A stretch of 64,000 nucleotides of DNA, from assembly GCA_054661495.1 (NCBI GenBank), contig BAAFSQ010000007.1, forward strand, positions 28,670-92,669. Direction: 5' to 3'. The notes under the pieces are model-generated. The model saw only the letters and a program-made list of their open reading frames with translations. It was not told the DNA's origin and did not search any database. Source of the stretch: Zygophlyctis sp. KS116 (lineage: Eukaryota; Chytridiomycota). Positions 33,306 through 44,900 of the stretch are shown here, in pieces; position 1 is the stretch's first letter, and each line of letters starts with the position of its first letter. The position numbers and the translations under genes are program-made.

Positions 33306-33540
33306 TTTCAAGATTGAACGCGGTTCAGCTCAAGGGTTTTACCATTCCCCTAACTCTGAATCATCAACCAAGAGCAACAACCAAGATGAACCAAGAGCAT
33401 AAGTTATAATGAGATGGCATGAATTAATTTTTAGTTAAACATCAAGCTTGTAAAGATTAATTCTACTGCGTAATAACACTAGGTGATCAAATGACAAATT
33501 GGACGGTCGGCAGCCCTAAAATATTTTGTTTAAAGTAGAA

Positions 33541-34977
33541 ATGTCTTATTCTTACTCTACAGAGCCGCCGACAAATGGGAAAGTGATAGTAAAGACTACA
33601 GGAGGAGATCTAGAAGTAGAATTATGGGGAAAAGAAACTCCAAAAGCTGTACGAAACTTTTTACAATTGGCAATGGATAAGGAATATGATAATTCGCTTT
33701 TCTATAGACTGGTTCCTAAATTTCTCATGCAGGGAGGACCAATCAATAATGTATCAAGTTATGGAGAGGATTTTCAAGATGAATTTCATTCAAGACTTAA
33801 ATTTAATCGAAGAGGATTGTTGGCATATGCAAATTCAGGTCCGGATTCTAATAAATCACACTTCTTTTTCACTCTAGGACCAACTCCGGCATTAAATGGC
33901 TCAAATACAATCTTTGGGAAAGTGGTCGGAGATACTATTTATAATCTAGTTCAAATGGGTGAAGGAGAAGTAGATCAGGATGATGCACCACTAAATCCAA
34001 TTAGGATTCTAGAAATTGATATTCTTGTAAATCCTTTTGAAGATATGGTTTCAAAGTAATTTTTACAAATATTTACTGAATTTAGAGTACAGCCAGTTCT
34101 GGAAACAGTAGAGGAAAAGTTTGATAAGAAAAAATCAAGACTGGATGTCAAAAATGTACAGCTCTTGTCATTTGAAGAAGATGATAATCAATCTAATAAT
34201 ATTAAAATTAAAAGTAGTCATGATGTCTTGAAAACAGATGCTAGGCTTTCAAAAAGAACTCTTTCATCAGATTCGGAGTCTGAGTCTGGGGAATCTGGTC
34301 AAGAAGCTGGGTCAAATTTAAAGGAATCTAGGAAAAAGGTTAAAGAATTGCTTCCTTCAGAGAAAAGGTTGGAGTCTTTGAAAGATCAGGTTTCACAAAT
34401 GAAGGCAGAACTTAGAGGAAAATTAAAACCAAAAGAAGAAAAACCTCAAAAGACTAAGAAACATATATCATTAGTGGATCAAATTAGGAATGATTACTTA
34501 AAGTCGGGTAAAGTAACGGTCGGAAAGAAAAGTAAAAAGAGTGATAAATCATTTCTTCAAATGGAAAACTTTAAATCAATTTTACATGAAAAAACTACTA
34601 CATCCACTCTGAAAGAAAAAAAGTCTCATGACAAGGAAGAAAAAGAATGTAAATTGCATCTGATAAAGAACTGTGCTAGCTGTGTTGATCGTTTTGGAAT
34701 GGAAGATCAAGGTGATGATGACGATGAGGATTGGATGAATACATCGCTTGTTTTTAAAAAGGAAGTTGGAGCAAATGTTTATCAACCGAAACCAGATGAT
34801 TATACGGTGATTGATCCCAGAATGTAAGTTTTTGAATTATTAATCAGAAACAGTGATGTCACGAAAAAAGTTGATCTATTCGGAAAAAGTGCTCCTTCAG
34901 AAAAAAGGGCCTGGTCTGAGAAGGCGATCAAGACAAACAGAAAGGAAGTTCAGTCAAGTAGTTACTCAAAAAGGTAG
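33541..34977 (+). CDS. CWC27: spliceosomal cyclophilin Cwc27
   Basis: Peptidyl-prolyl isomerase-like component of activated spliceosomes. Exons 33541-34055, 34086-34823 and 34848-34977; introns 30 and 24 nt; 460 residues. The N-terminal cyclophilin domain starts EPPTNGKVIVKTTGGDLEVELW and has FYRLVPKFLMQGG, RGLLAYANSG and SHFFFTLGPTPALNGSNTIFGKV. Several catalytic-site residues differ from active cyclophilins (for example the Arg-Ile-Ile segment is changed to RLVP), as is usual for Cwc27. The remainder is Lys/Glu/Ser-rich with DEDWMNTSLVF and DYTVIDPR near the end, both Cwc27 hallmarks. The ultra-short introns of this genome make the spliceosome of special interest. Confidence 0.93.
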
Positions 34978-35021
34978 AAGGAATAAATATTACATGTGTT
35001 GAAATAAAAATAGATAATATA

Positions 35022-37700
35022 TCATTCAAAGAGCCCAACGAGATCTTCCAAAGTCACTTGACTGCTTCCAGTCACAGCTCCTACCAAGGCCGATTTCTTT
35101 CTTTGTATTCCTAGGATCTTTTCCTCCACTGAGTCTTTTACTATGAACCGCTTGACAGTCACTGGTTTTGTCTGACCAAGCCGGTGCACTCTGTCAATCG
35201 CCCTAACTATTACTGAAACTTCACTCACTGATTTTCAACGCTTTCATTCCACCAAGGATCTAGCAGAAATACATATGATGCCTCTGTAAGATTCAAACCG
35301 ACTCCTAATAATATGAAATAATAAAATATTACCAGTAGCACGTAAGCTAGCAATCAATATCCTAGCTTTGGGATCATGCTTGAATCTTTTGATAGCCTGA
35401 TCACGCCTTGACTGACTCATACTACCATCAAGTCTTACAAATTCCAGTTTATGCGTGTTAAGTTCTGTTTCGACTATATCAAGCATACTTGTCCATTGTG
35501 AAAAGCAAATACATTTCGATTCATCATCCTGTGAAAACATAAAAGAAATATTCTCCATAAGAGAAGCCAACTTGGATGAGCGCTTAAAGTGGATAGATTT
35601 TAAATTGATTTTTGGAGCTTTCGAAGCCGATTCAGTGTTAGAATCCTCAATCTCCAAATCGTTCTTGATGATTTGCAGAATTTGTGCTTCAGAAAACTCT
35701 TTTCGGCAAACGGGACATTCTCCAGGAATTCCCTTCTCTTGATTTTTTTGAAGAATATCTTCAACGCATATCTGGCAAAGTATATGCAGACATGCCGGCA
35801 AAAGAATACCATTAACACAATCTTCAAAGCATACCTAAAATTAATTCGAAAATAAATACCGGACACTCTTTTTTATCAGCCTTTTCCAACTCTGAAACTA
35901 GATTAGAGGCAAAGTCGGATTGAGAATCACCATAGTAGTTAAACAGTAAGTCTTTAATCTCTACTGTTCTTGCCATATCCAAAGAAGCTTGGGATGACTT
36001 AATCAGCATAGGATGGTCGCAGAGAAGACGAAGATATAATATTAACTGAAAGACTCGAGCATAATCTACCTTCCCGATAATTTTTAAGTTGTACAATTGT
36101 TCACGGGAATACTTTAGTTAATTAGAGTAAATATCTTACTGTATTAATCGCAGAATATATTTTTCTCTCTTCCGCTGAAAAATCTAAAAATACAGTTTCA
36201 ACATTTTTCGGTGGTAGCGTAACAATTGGGTTACCATTTTCATCATTCATATCCTTGGTTCGACGCAGTAAAATCTGCTCGAGTACTGAGTGTACTGCCT
36301 GCATAGCTTTTGGATCCTTTCGTTCAAAAGGCTCTGTTATAAATGCACGCCAAAAAGAAGCCTGACTCCAAGGGTGTATTCTTATAAAGTGAACAAGAGA
36401 AAATAAATCATCCAGCCTATTCACAATTGGTGTACCAGTTACAGCCCACCGATTAGTTGCAGAGAGTGAATAGCATGCCTTTGCCATCTTTGTTGATTTT
36501 TCCTTTATATATTGTGCTTCATCAAGCACCACTCTATGCCATTGCACACTATAAAGAGGAGAGTTTGGATCAGAGAATTCACTACTTAATGTTCCATATG
36601 TAGTAAGACTATTCTATCAGCTAAAAATTATATACATGACTTCCGGACATCCCTTTGTACCCAGCTTATACTTTGAAGATCGCAAGTTTCCATAATAAAT
36701 ATCACAAGAAAGATCCTGAGCCTGAAAACATTTTTCAATCTCACTTTTCCATTGGGATAAAACATTTAAAGGACAAACTATAAGAGTAGCTCTTGTTTTT
36801 GGTATATTTCCACCTGAATCATTTTCCGCATCAAACCTATGACTATGAATTAATGAAAGCATCTCAATTGTTTTCCCAAGCCCCATATCATCAGCCAATA
36901 TCCCTCCAAAACAATGATCTTCAACTGGCATATTATTCTGCAAAAGCCCTGAAAATGGATTAAAATACAAAAACGTGTCATGAAGAGAATACTCTAACCA
37001 AAGCGGTGATAAACACTCTCTTGAACCAACAGTAGTTTCTTTAGAAATCATAAATTCCAAAGCAACCTAAAATATTAGATCAAGAACAATAGAATACTTT
37101 TTGATAATCTCTCAACTCCACCTTCATCCCAGGATCAGGCTCTCTACCTTTTAATCCTGTAAATCTATTAGAATATAATCCTTGCTCCAGTAATTCCTGA
37201 GATACTAAATCCTGAATCACTTCTTCAGGACATTTAGCTCCATCTGAATGCAAAACTTTAAGTTCATTCACAAGTTTATCCGGCAATGATCCTCTAAGAG
37301 GAGTCAATCCCAACCTTGAAAACAATTGAAAAAGTGCAATTTTCCTTCCTTTTAGTAATTGATAGTCCATCCTCTTTAGAATATTTTCTGAAACCATTCC
37401 ATTTTCTGTCAAGTAAATAGATAATGAAACCAAAATTTCATCTCCTATTCGAAGCGGCTCTTGCGCAAATAATAAATTACCAGATATTTTTACAATTTCT
37501 TGATCTAGTAAAATTGATAAAAAACTTGAAGATTCAGCCTCTAATTTCCCTAACGTCTCCATCTTCATACTCAAAAACCGAATAATTGAGTTCTTGGTTG
37601 ACGGTATCCTAGAAATAATCAAATCCGATCCTGAATCTAATTTCACAGAGCCCTTGATACAAGATAGTCCCTGCACGAGCACATCGCCTAAAAATATCAT
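35022..37700 (-). CDS. RAD5: SNF2-RING DNA repair ATPase, Rad5/HLTF-like
   Basis: Predicted translocase and PCNA ubiquitin ligase of postreplication repair; 837 residues, shorter than yeast Rad5. Exons 37700-37098, 37066-36636, 36608-36140, 36111-35860, 35834-35333, 35304-35229 and 35202-35022; introns 31, 27, 28 (AAG), 25, 28 and 26 nt. The N-terminal 150 residues could be a divergent HIRAN domain. Helicase motifs: [31 protein letters not shown] formed across intron 2, [29 protein letters not shown]3HC4 RING ([29 protein letters not shown]) is inserted before the C-terminal lobe, formed across intron 4. The end has [19 protein letters not shown] and [10 protein letters not shown]. The RING insertion places it in the Rad5/Rad16 group. 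Confidence 0.9.
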
Positions 37701-37819
37701 GATCTAGAATGATTGAGTTATAAGAAGATTAAAGTGATTGAAACCAAGAGTTAAATTAGTGTGAAAGTCAATGTCTAGGAGCAGCACTACAAAATCCCAA
37801 AAAACAAAAAATCATTAAT

Positions 37820-38314
37820 ATGCTACAACATACCTTTAGGATGATACCTTCAATAACAAGATCAACATATAGCCACATAGGACTATCAATGCTATCAAAT
37901 AGTTTAAGGAATATGGCAACGCTGAATCAAGTGATTAGAGGATGTAGAATTCCTAGAATTAAAGAATCGGCTTCACCTGCTCTGGATGGATGTCCTCAGA
38001 GGAGAGGTGTGGTTTTAAAGATCTTTACTGTCAAGCCAAAAAAACCAAATTCTGCGCAGAGAAAGGTTGCAAGAGTCAAATTAACAACTGGAAAGGCAGT
38101 CAAGGCTTATATTGCCGGTGAGGGTCATAATCTTCAGGAACATTCAGTTGTGTTGGTAAGAGGTGGTAGAGTTCCTGATTGTCCTGGTGTGTCTTATAAA
38201 ATTGTGCGTGGGGCGCTGGACTGTCAAGGTGTTGCTGGAAGAATGCAGTCTAGATCTAAATATGGAACTAAAAAGCCAAAGGGAGATGAAAAGACTAAAG
38301 GAAAGAAAAAATGA
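37820..38314 (+). CDS. MRPS12: mitochondrial ribosomal protein uS12m
   Basis: Small-subunit protein at the decoding centre of mitochondrial ribosomes, 164 residues, single exon. The first 30 residues are rich in Ser, Thr, Arg and Met without acidic residues, consistent with a presequence. The core carries [52 protein letters not shown] and [13 protein letters not shown], which are the universal uS12 signatures. The C terminus is Lys-rich. Presence of this gene argues that the organism keeps mitochondrial translation. It converges with the cullin gene with 14 bp between stops. Confidence 0.97.
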   Translation: MLQHTFRMIPSITRSTYSHIGLSMLSNSLRNMATLNQVIRGCRIPRIKESASPALDGCPQRRGVVLKIFTVKPKKPNSAQRKVARVKLTTGKAVKAYIAGEGHNLQEHSVVLVRGGRVPDCPGVSYKIVRGALDCQGVAGRMQSRSKYGTKKPKGDEKTKGKKK

Positions 38315-38328
38315 TTGCAAGCCTTTTT

Positions 38329-40870
38329 CTAGACTAAATAAATATATTCATCACGATTTGTTACGTCTCTTTCTATGTAGGCCTTGTCTAATAAGATATC
38401 AATACATTTTTTAATTAGAGAAACTGATGGATAAAAGCGAGATTTTGATAATTCAATAGCTTCAGAGACTAACAGTGAGTGAACAAGTCGCTTTTTAGAC
38501 TTCATGATTCGGACCAAGATGGCTTGCAAATAAAGGCTTCGATCGTCATCTATAGATTTCTTTAGAGTTTCAGACTCTTGGGCATCTGATGATGAAGATG
38601 TTGCCATGGGTACTTTAATTTTGATTTTTTTACTATATTTAGTAGAATGAAACTACCTAGTGAAATTAGCATTTATAGATATTAAGCAGTCTTTTCCTTG
38701 TCCAGTACGTACAAGAATATTTAAATCAATCAATGGCTTTAAATGACGCTCAAGTTCAGCAAAAGTCATACTTGTCTGGCTTGATAATGACTCAAAAGTT
38801 TGGGCTTCATAGTGATTAAATAGAGACAAGATGCTAATTTGTTGAAGAGACATTTGTAATTCATATCTCTTATCATAACCATTCAATTTAACGTCAACTA
38901 GAGTAACTAAATTAAAAGTTACCTCGAGATAAAAAGTTTAGCCATGTTAATTTTCTGCCACTATGCTGCTTTGTATAAAATTTAGTAAATTCATCAATAC
39001 TTTTCTCCAACTTACAATTAAATTTTTAGTAATTACAACTGAAGGAAGATTGAATTGATTGGGAGAGTTGCTTGGAAAGGGCCATGAACCAGAAGTCAAG
39101 ATCAATATGTTGAAATCTACTACCAGTAAAATATGGTAAAAAAGATACATCCCAAAGACTGGAAGAGTTCATCACGCGCATATTCAGCAAATTGGCTGTT
39201 CATAGTACTACTTAGCTGGATATCTGTAACCATTCTTTGCAGCTTGTTTGTATACTCTGCTCCACAAGCCTCCTAAAAGTCATTAATAAATGTTTACACG
39301 AAGTCTAGAAATCATAAATTGTTCCACATCATCAGATATTGATGAAGAAAATACTAACCGCTTTGCCATAGAACGAGTATAGTGCTTTTGAAACACGTCC
39401 TTGTCATCCACGAATCTAAATAAAAGAATCATATTTGAAAGCTTTTCTTCAAGTTCAGACTCTTCAATTTGAAGCTTTGGCATTTTTTTAAGTAATAAAT
39501 CACTATATCTAGCTAGAATTTCTGCACTTGCAAGAGAAAGTCCAGGATAAGTACGATTAATAACAGTACGAAACGCCTTACATTAACCAAACAATCATTA
39601 CCTTATCTATCGAAGCCGCGAAAAGAGGCTCATTAGGAAACACTTGTGCCTTGAGACTCATCAACTCCTGATATAGACTATAAAGAATATTGACATAGTC
39701 TCGAGGATCCTAAAATTACCCAATCATCAATACCTTTTCAGTTTTTGTAAATTCTAATAATTTCCCCTCTCCAAGACCCGCACAATATTTCTCAAAGATT
39801 TCTAGCATGGGATCTATCCCCATATCAATCCTAACTAGCAACTCATACATTCTACTACAATCTAGTTTTAAATTATTTAAAAAACCTTGGAATAGATTCC
39901 CAACAATCATATTGTAAAATTCTGAATACATTTTCTCCTTATAGTCTTGAATAAGCCTTGATTCCACTTGTTTCATGATTAATAAGACTGATTCTGAATC
40001 ACAAATTTTGTTTAAGAAATCAGATTCACTCTGTAACCTATTTTTTGCCTTGAATTAATCATATTAACTTTACATAAACCATATAATCAGAAATATTAAG
40101 TAATTCCACCTTTATCTTTGCCTCATTTTCATAAAATTCACTTGTTAGTTTAAGCATTGGATCTTGAAATAAACTCTTAAAGGTTTCAGACTGATTTAAA
40201 GAAAACTTGTCCACTTCCACTATAAATATAAAAGCGAAATTTAATTTACATAATGAATTAGAAATATCCCTTAAAACATCTAAATTTAACCCAGATTTTT
40301 CTCTTTCCAACTGTACATTTTCAAAAAAATCTCTAAATATGACTTGATTTTCTTCAAGAAATAAATTTTGTTTCCATATTTCCAATGCCAACTTTAAATT
40401 ACTTTATAGTAATTACCTGATAAATATTCATAAATTCCTGTCCGTCTGTTGGTTCGAATCTCCTTGGCTCGTGTTCGTCCTGATACGATGATAAATTGTA
40501 TTTAGTCAATATCCTATTTAAATAATCACAAACATAATTCATATGTCCAGCCGATTCCGAGTATTTTTTCCAATTCATTGAATAATTAACAGAAACTTGT
40601 TGCGAAGTTTGAATAGTCTGATATTTAGAATATTCAAATACCGAAAATATACTATTGACTCTATCCGTCAAGAACAGTTTCAACTTATCATATAATTCCA
40701 CTGCAAAAGACTCTGGCGTACAAGTGCAAATATCAAACACAGACTGATAAAGAGTCGACGCAGAGACTTTTTCATTTCCAGTAAATAATAATAGCAATGA
40801 GGCTTCAAGACTAGCATACACTTGATTAAAATCGAAATTCTAAAATATTAAAAATACAAGATACAGTCAT
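38329..40870 (-). CDS. cullin scaffold of SCF-type ubiquitin ligases
   Basis: Twelve exons: 40870-40865, 40839-40417, 40391-40250, 40219-40074, 40048-39734, 39709-39602, 39576-39298, 39272-39149, 39119-39037, 39010-38923, 38897-38657 and 38632-38329; 752 residues. The eleven introns are 24-30 nt; four end in AAG and one 30-nt intron is a stopless multiple of three. The first exon codes only Met-Thr. The N-terminal cullin repeats are divergent. The conserved C-terminal half includes HYTRSMAKRLV, ILILTSGSWPF, TKFYTKQHSGRKLTWLNFLS and the winged helix with the NEDD8 acceptor lysine in LQAILVRIMKSKKRL, ending DRDEYIYLV. It looks closest to Cul1, consistent with the F-box protein in this window; the choice between Cul1 and other cullins is not certain. 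Confidence 0.92.
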
Positions 40871-41202
40871 TACAAAGTATTATTTTTTTAAGACGTTTTC
40901 CGATTAGATACAATCTTTCAATGATTCTGATGGTTAAACTGTCCGAATCGTTGAATCTAGTACTGATCGAATATCGTGTATTTCAGCCATCAGCCATCAA
41001 CCATGCCGCAATGCAGCCATGCATCATGAAAAAATAAATTGGGGATCGTCGATGAAAATATCATCAAGCGATTATCTAAACATTGACTGATCATCTAAAC
41101 ATTGACTGATTGTTGGTATTTCCCGAACTTGTCCGATTGACTTGTCCGATTATATTTGCGGTAATTATAAATGATAATGAGTCGCTAGATACAGTAAGGT
41201 TG
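40871..41202. other. intergenic region with short tandem repeats
   Basis: This 332-bp region separates the divergent cullin and ARM/SPRY genes. It holds two tandem copies of a 19-bp unit built on ATCTAAACATTGACTGAT (41074-41092 and 41093-41111) and imperfect CAGCCATCA repeats around 40987-41030. No RNA gene or coding exon was recognised. Confidence 0.45.
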
Positions 41203-44200
41203 ATGACCGGCTTGGATTGGAAGCCATTGATTTCCGTTGGGTTTTTGTTTTGTATTGGTACATCAGTCTTTCTAAGAAGTATTAATGCTAAAATACATGT
41301 TGGCTCTGAATGTATTTTTCTATGGTTTAATTGAATAGATTTGGCAATTTCTCAGATAATACAACTCTTAAAGTCTAACAAGATTCGTAAAAATAAGGCT
41401 CTATTGATTGAATCGTATTTTTAAAACATGTAAATACTAGTACGATGCGAGTATTGGTGGATAGATTACTTTCAGAAGAAAACTATCATATTTTGATTGA
41501 TGGATTAGAGTCAAAAGATTTAGAATTGAAATTTAAATGTGTAAATGGGATTTTAGAAGCTATAAAACTGGAAAATAATCGTGGATTTTTAGCAAATCAA
41601 GAGTTGATAGAGAAATTAACAAGAGGATTGGTCGAGGTAAAGGAGTTTTCCAGAGTAGAGAGTAAATATCTTCAGGCATTGTACTTTTTAGTATCTACAA
41701 ATGGTATTTTTTATTGTCTAAAATTGTAAAGACTTGAAAAATAAATGGATTGTAGATTATGGAATTCTAAATACTCTAAAAGGATTGATTGATTCTTCTA
41801 AAAGATTTAAAAATGATGATTCAAAATATTGGGCTATAAATTTATTATATCAGATAGCAGTGTGTAATGATTTACAAGATGAATTGGTTAAAATGGGATT
41901 TATAAAGGATTTATCAATTTTTACAAGAGAGTTTTATGGAAATACTGGGTATCAGAAAATGGGTCTTCATTCTGTTGTTATGTTGTTGGCTTCTGTTGAA
42001 TTGAATCAAGTGAAATTGCATTTAAATGATTTAGAAAAGTTTAATTTCTCAAAAACAGTGGCTACAGCATTAAAACAAGATGATATTGAACTCTCTTGCT
42101 GGGCTGCGTTCTTGATGCGTAAGTTTATTTAGAAATTTAACCAAATTAGATGAATATTCTATAAGAGGTTTGAAAAAATTGGCTAAATTTAGACATGTTT
42201 AAAGACTCTTTTACAGAATGTAGAGGTATTTTAAAGTCAATAGGAAAACTGATTTCACATGATGATACATGTATTCCAAGAATAACTATTCGCTCTTTAA
42301 AACATTTGGCTCAAGATAATTTAGAATTCCAGAATTTGATTATTAAGAATGGTCTTTTATCACAAATTATCAAAAAATTGAAGCCGATTGATAAGTCTTT
42401 TGACACTCAGTATTGGTCTGTAGTATTCTTTCACACTTTACTGCTGAATGAAGGCTCTCATGCAGAATTTCTAGATTCCGAAGGGCTTCAAGGAATTATC
42501 AATATTGGACTGTGTGAATGTCCTAAAAATTTAAAGGTATTTTTGAGAATTAAACACTAGATTTATATTGCGGATGTTATTTTGTGTCTGGCTGTGAATG
42601 CTGATAATCTAGAGGCAGTACTGGACTCAGATATACTTAGACTAATTCATTCATTCCTTAAAGAATCTGACCCAGAAATCGTTCATGCTGGACTTACTCT
42701 TTTATTAAATGTCATTTCCATATCAAGTAATTTTTTGTTTTAAAGATGTAGATGATGTGATTGATTTGTTTACTCAGGAGTGTGGACTTCAGACCCTTTC
42801 TACTATGATTATTGAAAACGATGACTGTCAGGTGAAAAAAGTAATTGCAAAATGTTTTTTAGTTATTGCTAAGCGAAGACCGAATCATAAATATCAAATT
42901 CTATTATCTGCGTTTCTACCATCAATTCATCAATTAGTAAGGCTAACATCAACAACTGTTAATAATATACTTAATGGCTCGAAAATTCCTGCTAGAGAAC
43001 TAGCTATTCGCAATTTTTATGCAGAAAGTGCCAAAAAATACTTTTTTGATTCTGGTTCGAAGACATGCGATCCTGACATATACAGTTATTTAAATGTTGT
43101 TTCAGTTTTTCTTGATAGCCCAGTATTCGACAATGTCGGTCTTACAGAAAGCCGTATCAGCTTGGATAAGGTTCTTGGCGGTACGATTCAAGAATTATCT
43201 ACGTATCTTTTAGACCTGATGGCGCTACCTCTGATTCAAAAAATTACTATGCATAAAAATCTCGAGAATATTGATGAAACGCCTGATTTCAATTTGATTG
43301 CTAATTATTGCCTTGGAATTATACCTTTCTTTTGCAAATATGGTTTGTTCTATTTCAAGTATTGATTTTATAGAATCATGCAGTACTACTTTTACAAAGG
43401 AGAAGATGGTTTTATTATTCCATGCGCTTTTCGCCAGTAATGACGCATTAATTTCAGACCAAATTATCTTATCGCTAGCCAAATGTGTCAAGAATGGATT
43501 CCCATTGTTTGAAGTTTTTACGCTACCGGTTGATTTCCTAAAACAACTGAATTTATATTGTACGGCTTCGTTATCTATAGAGGTTAAATTTTTTGGCAGA
43601 TATCTAATTCATAAATTAGTATCTGTAATGCAGGACGAGAAGCCTAATGGTTTGACTTTTGAAACTGGTGGGCTTTTCGTTGGAAGTGAAAATATGCTGG
43701 TATTTTTTAGCAATTATACTGAATCGCTAGAGAAATTGTAGCTGGACCTTTGAGTCGATTTGCTTTAATATTCCTGTTTCATCACACGGTAAATTTATGT
43801 ATGAGGTTACTGTTGAAACACTTGGAATTATCCAAATAGGCTGGACCTCGGACATTTCTAATTTTGACCCAGAAAGGGGATTTGGAGTTGGAGATGATGA
43901 CTTTTCCTTTTCAATTGATGGATATCGTGCAAAAAAATGGCATGCCGATTGCAGACAAGACGTAAGTTTTGTGAAGTAATATTTTAGAACTCATACGGGG
44001 AATATTTTCAAATTGGGGATATTATTAGTGCCATGATTGATTTAGATGAGGAAACCATTAGTTACTTGATCAATGGAAAACAGTTAGGGGTTGCATTCGA
44101 GAAATTCGAGTCAAATAAACTATGGTAAGTTACACAGAAAATAAAATTAGGTTTCCAGCAATATCTTTGGCTTCTGATCAAGAATGTAAAGTATCTCTTG

Positions 44201-44900
44201 GGGGTGAAATCTACCCTTTGCGGTACGCATTTTGTTTTGATATATAGCTACCCTCAGCCTTCCTATTTTCCTATTTGTGACTTCCTCAGATACAATGATA
44301 TTCATGACAACCTAGCTTTTGGAGAAGCAATTTCCTCTCCTATTAAAGAATTTCTATCTGCCTCTTACATTAACCCAAATTCAGTTAATGAGCAATATTC
44401 TCTGGTGTTGCAATTACCTGAAAAAGATTCGACTCTGACCAAAATACCACAGGCAGGAGTTATTGACTTTGAACATCAGAAATTGATAATGTGTGCTATT
44501 TTACCCCATGGAAAATACTCTATTTATTCTTGCAAATTCACAAAGTATCAAAAAATCCCTTGGGACGTAATTAATGATTCATTAAGATCCTCTCTTTCTA
44601 ATATTGATAGAGTAAATTCTAATCTGGAGGAGGAGGATGCAGACAGGGCATCATATGCTCCATCTATTGTAATATCTCCATCATCTCCTTCAGCAGCAAC
44701 AACTTTTGAACACGATGAATCTGATTTGTTGCGGCTAGAAATAATTCTCAAGGAAAAATCAATCATTCATTTTTGTATTAATGGCAAAGAAATTGGTAAT
44801 TCTATTATTTCTAAAAATAGGTGATCCAATATTTTCCAAAGAAAAAAGTAATTTGTTTCCAATTGTACGAGGAATCCAAGACTTTAGAGTAAACTTTTAA
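41203..44900 (+). CDS. ARM-repeat and SPRY-domain protein, RSPRY1-related
   Basis: Fourteen exons: 41203-41311, 41339-41414, 41441-41703, 41732-42118, 42150-42167, 42193-42536, 42561-42726, 42746-43342, 43374-43699, 43731-43961, 43988-44124, 44151-44222, 44248-44795 and 44821-44900; about 1,117 residues. The lengths sum to a multiple of three and every junction keeps frame. The first 750 residues look like ARM/HEAT helical repeats (for example DDSKYWAINLLYQIAV). A SPRY domain follows with FMYEVTVETLGIIQIGWTSD, GFGVGDDDFSFSIDGYRAKKW and ISYLINGKQLGV, resembling RSPRY1. The C-terminal 200 residues hold a second SPRY-like strand set (IIHFCINGKEIGDPIF). No RING was found. Introns are 19-31 nt. 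The start is the first ATG in the spliced frame; a further 5' exon cannot be excluded. Confidence 0.75.
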
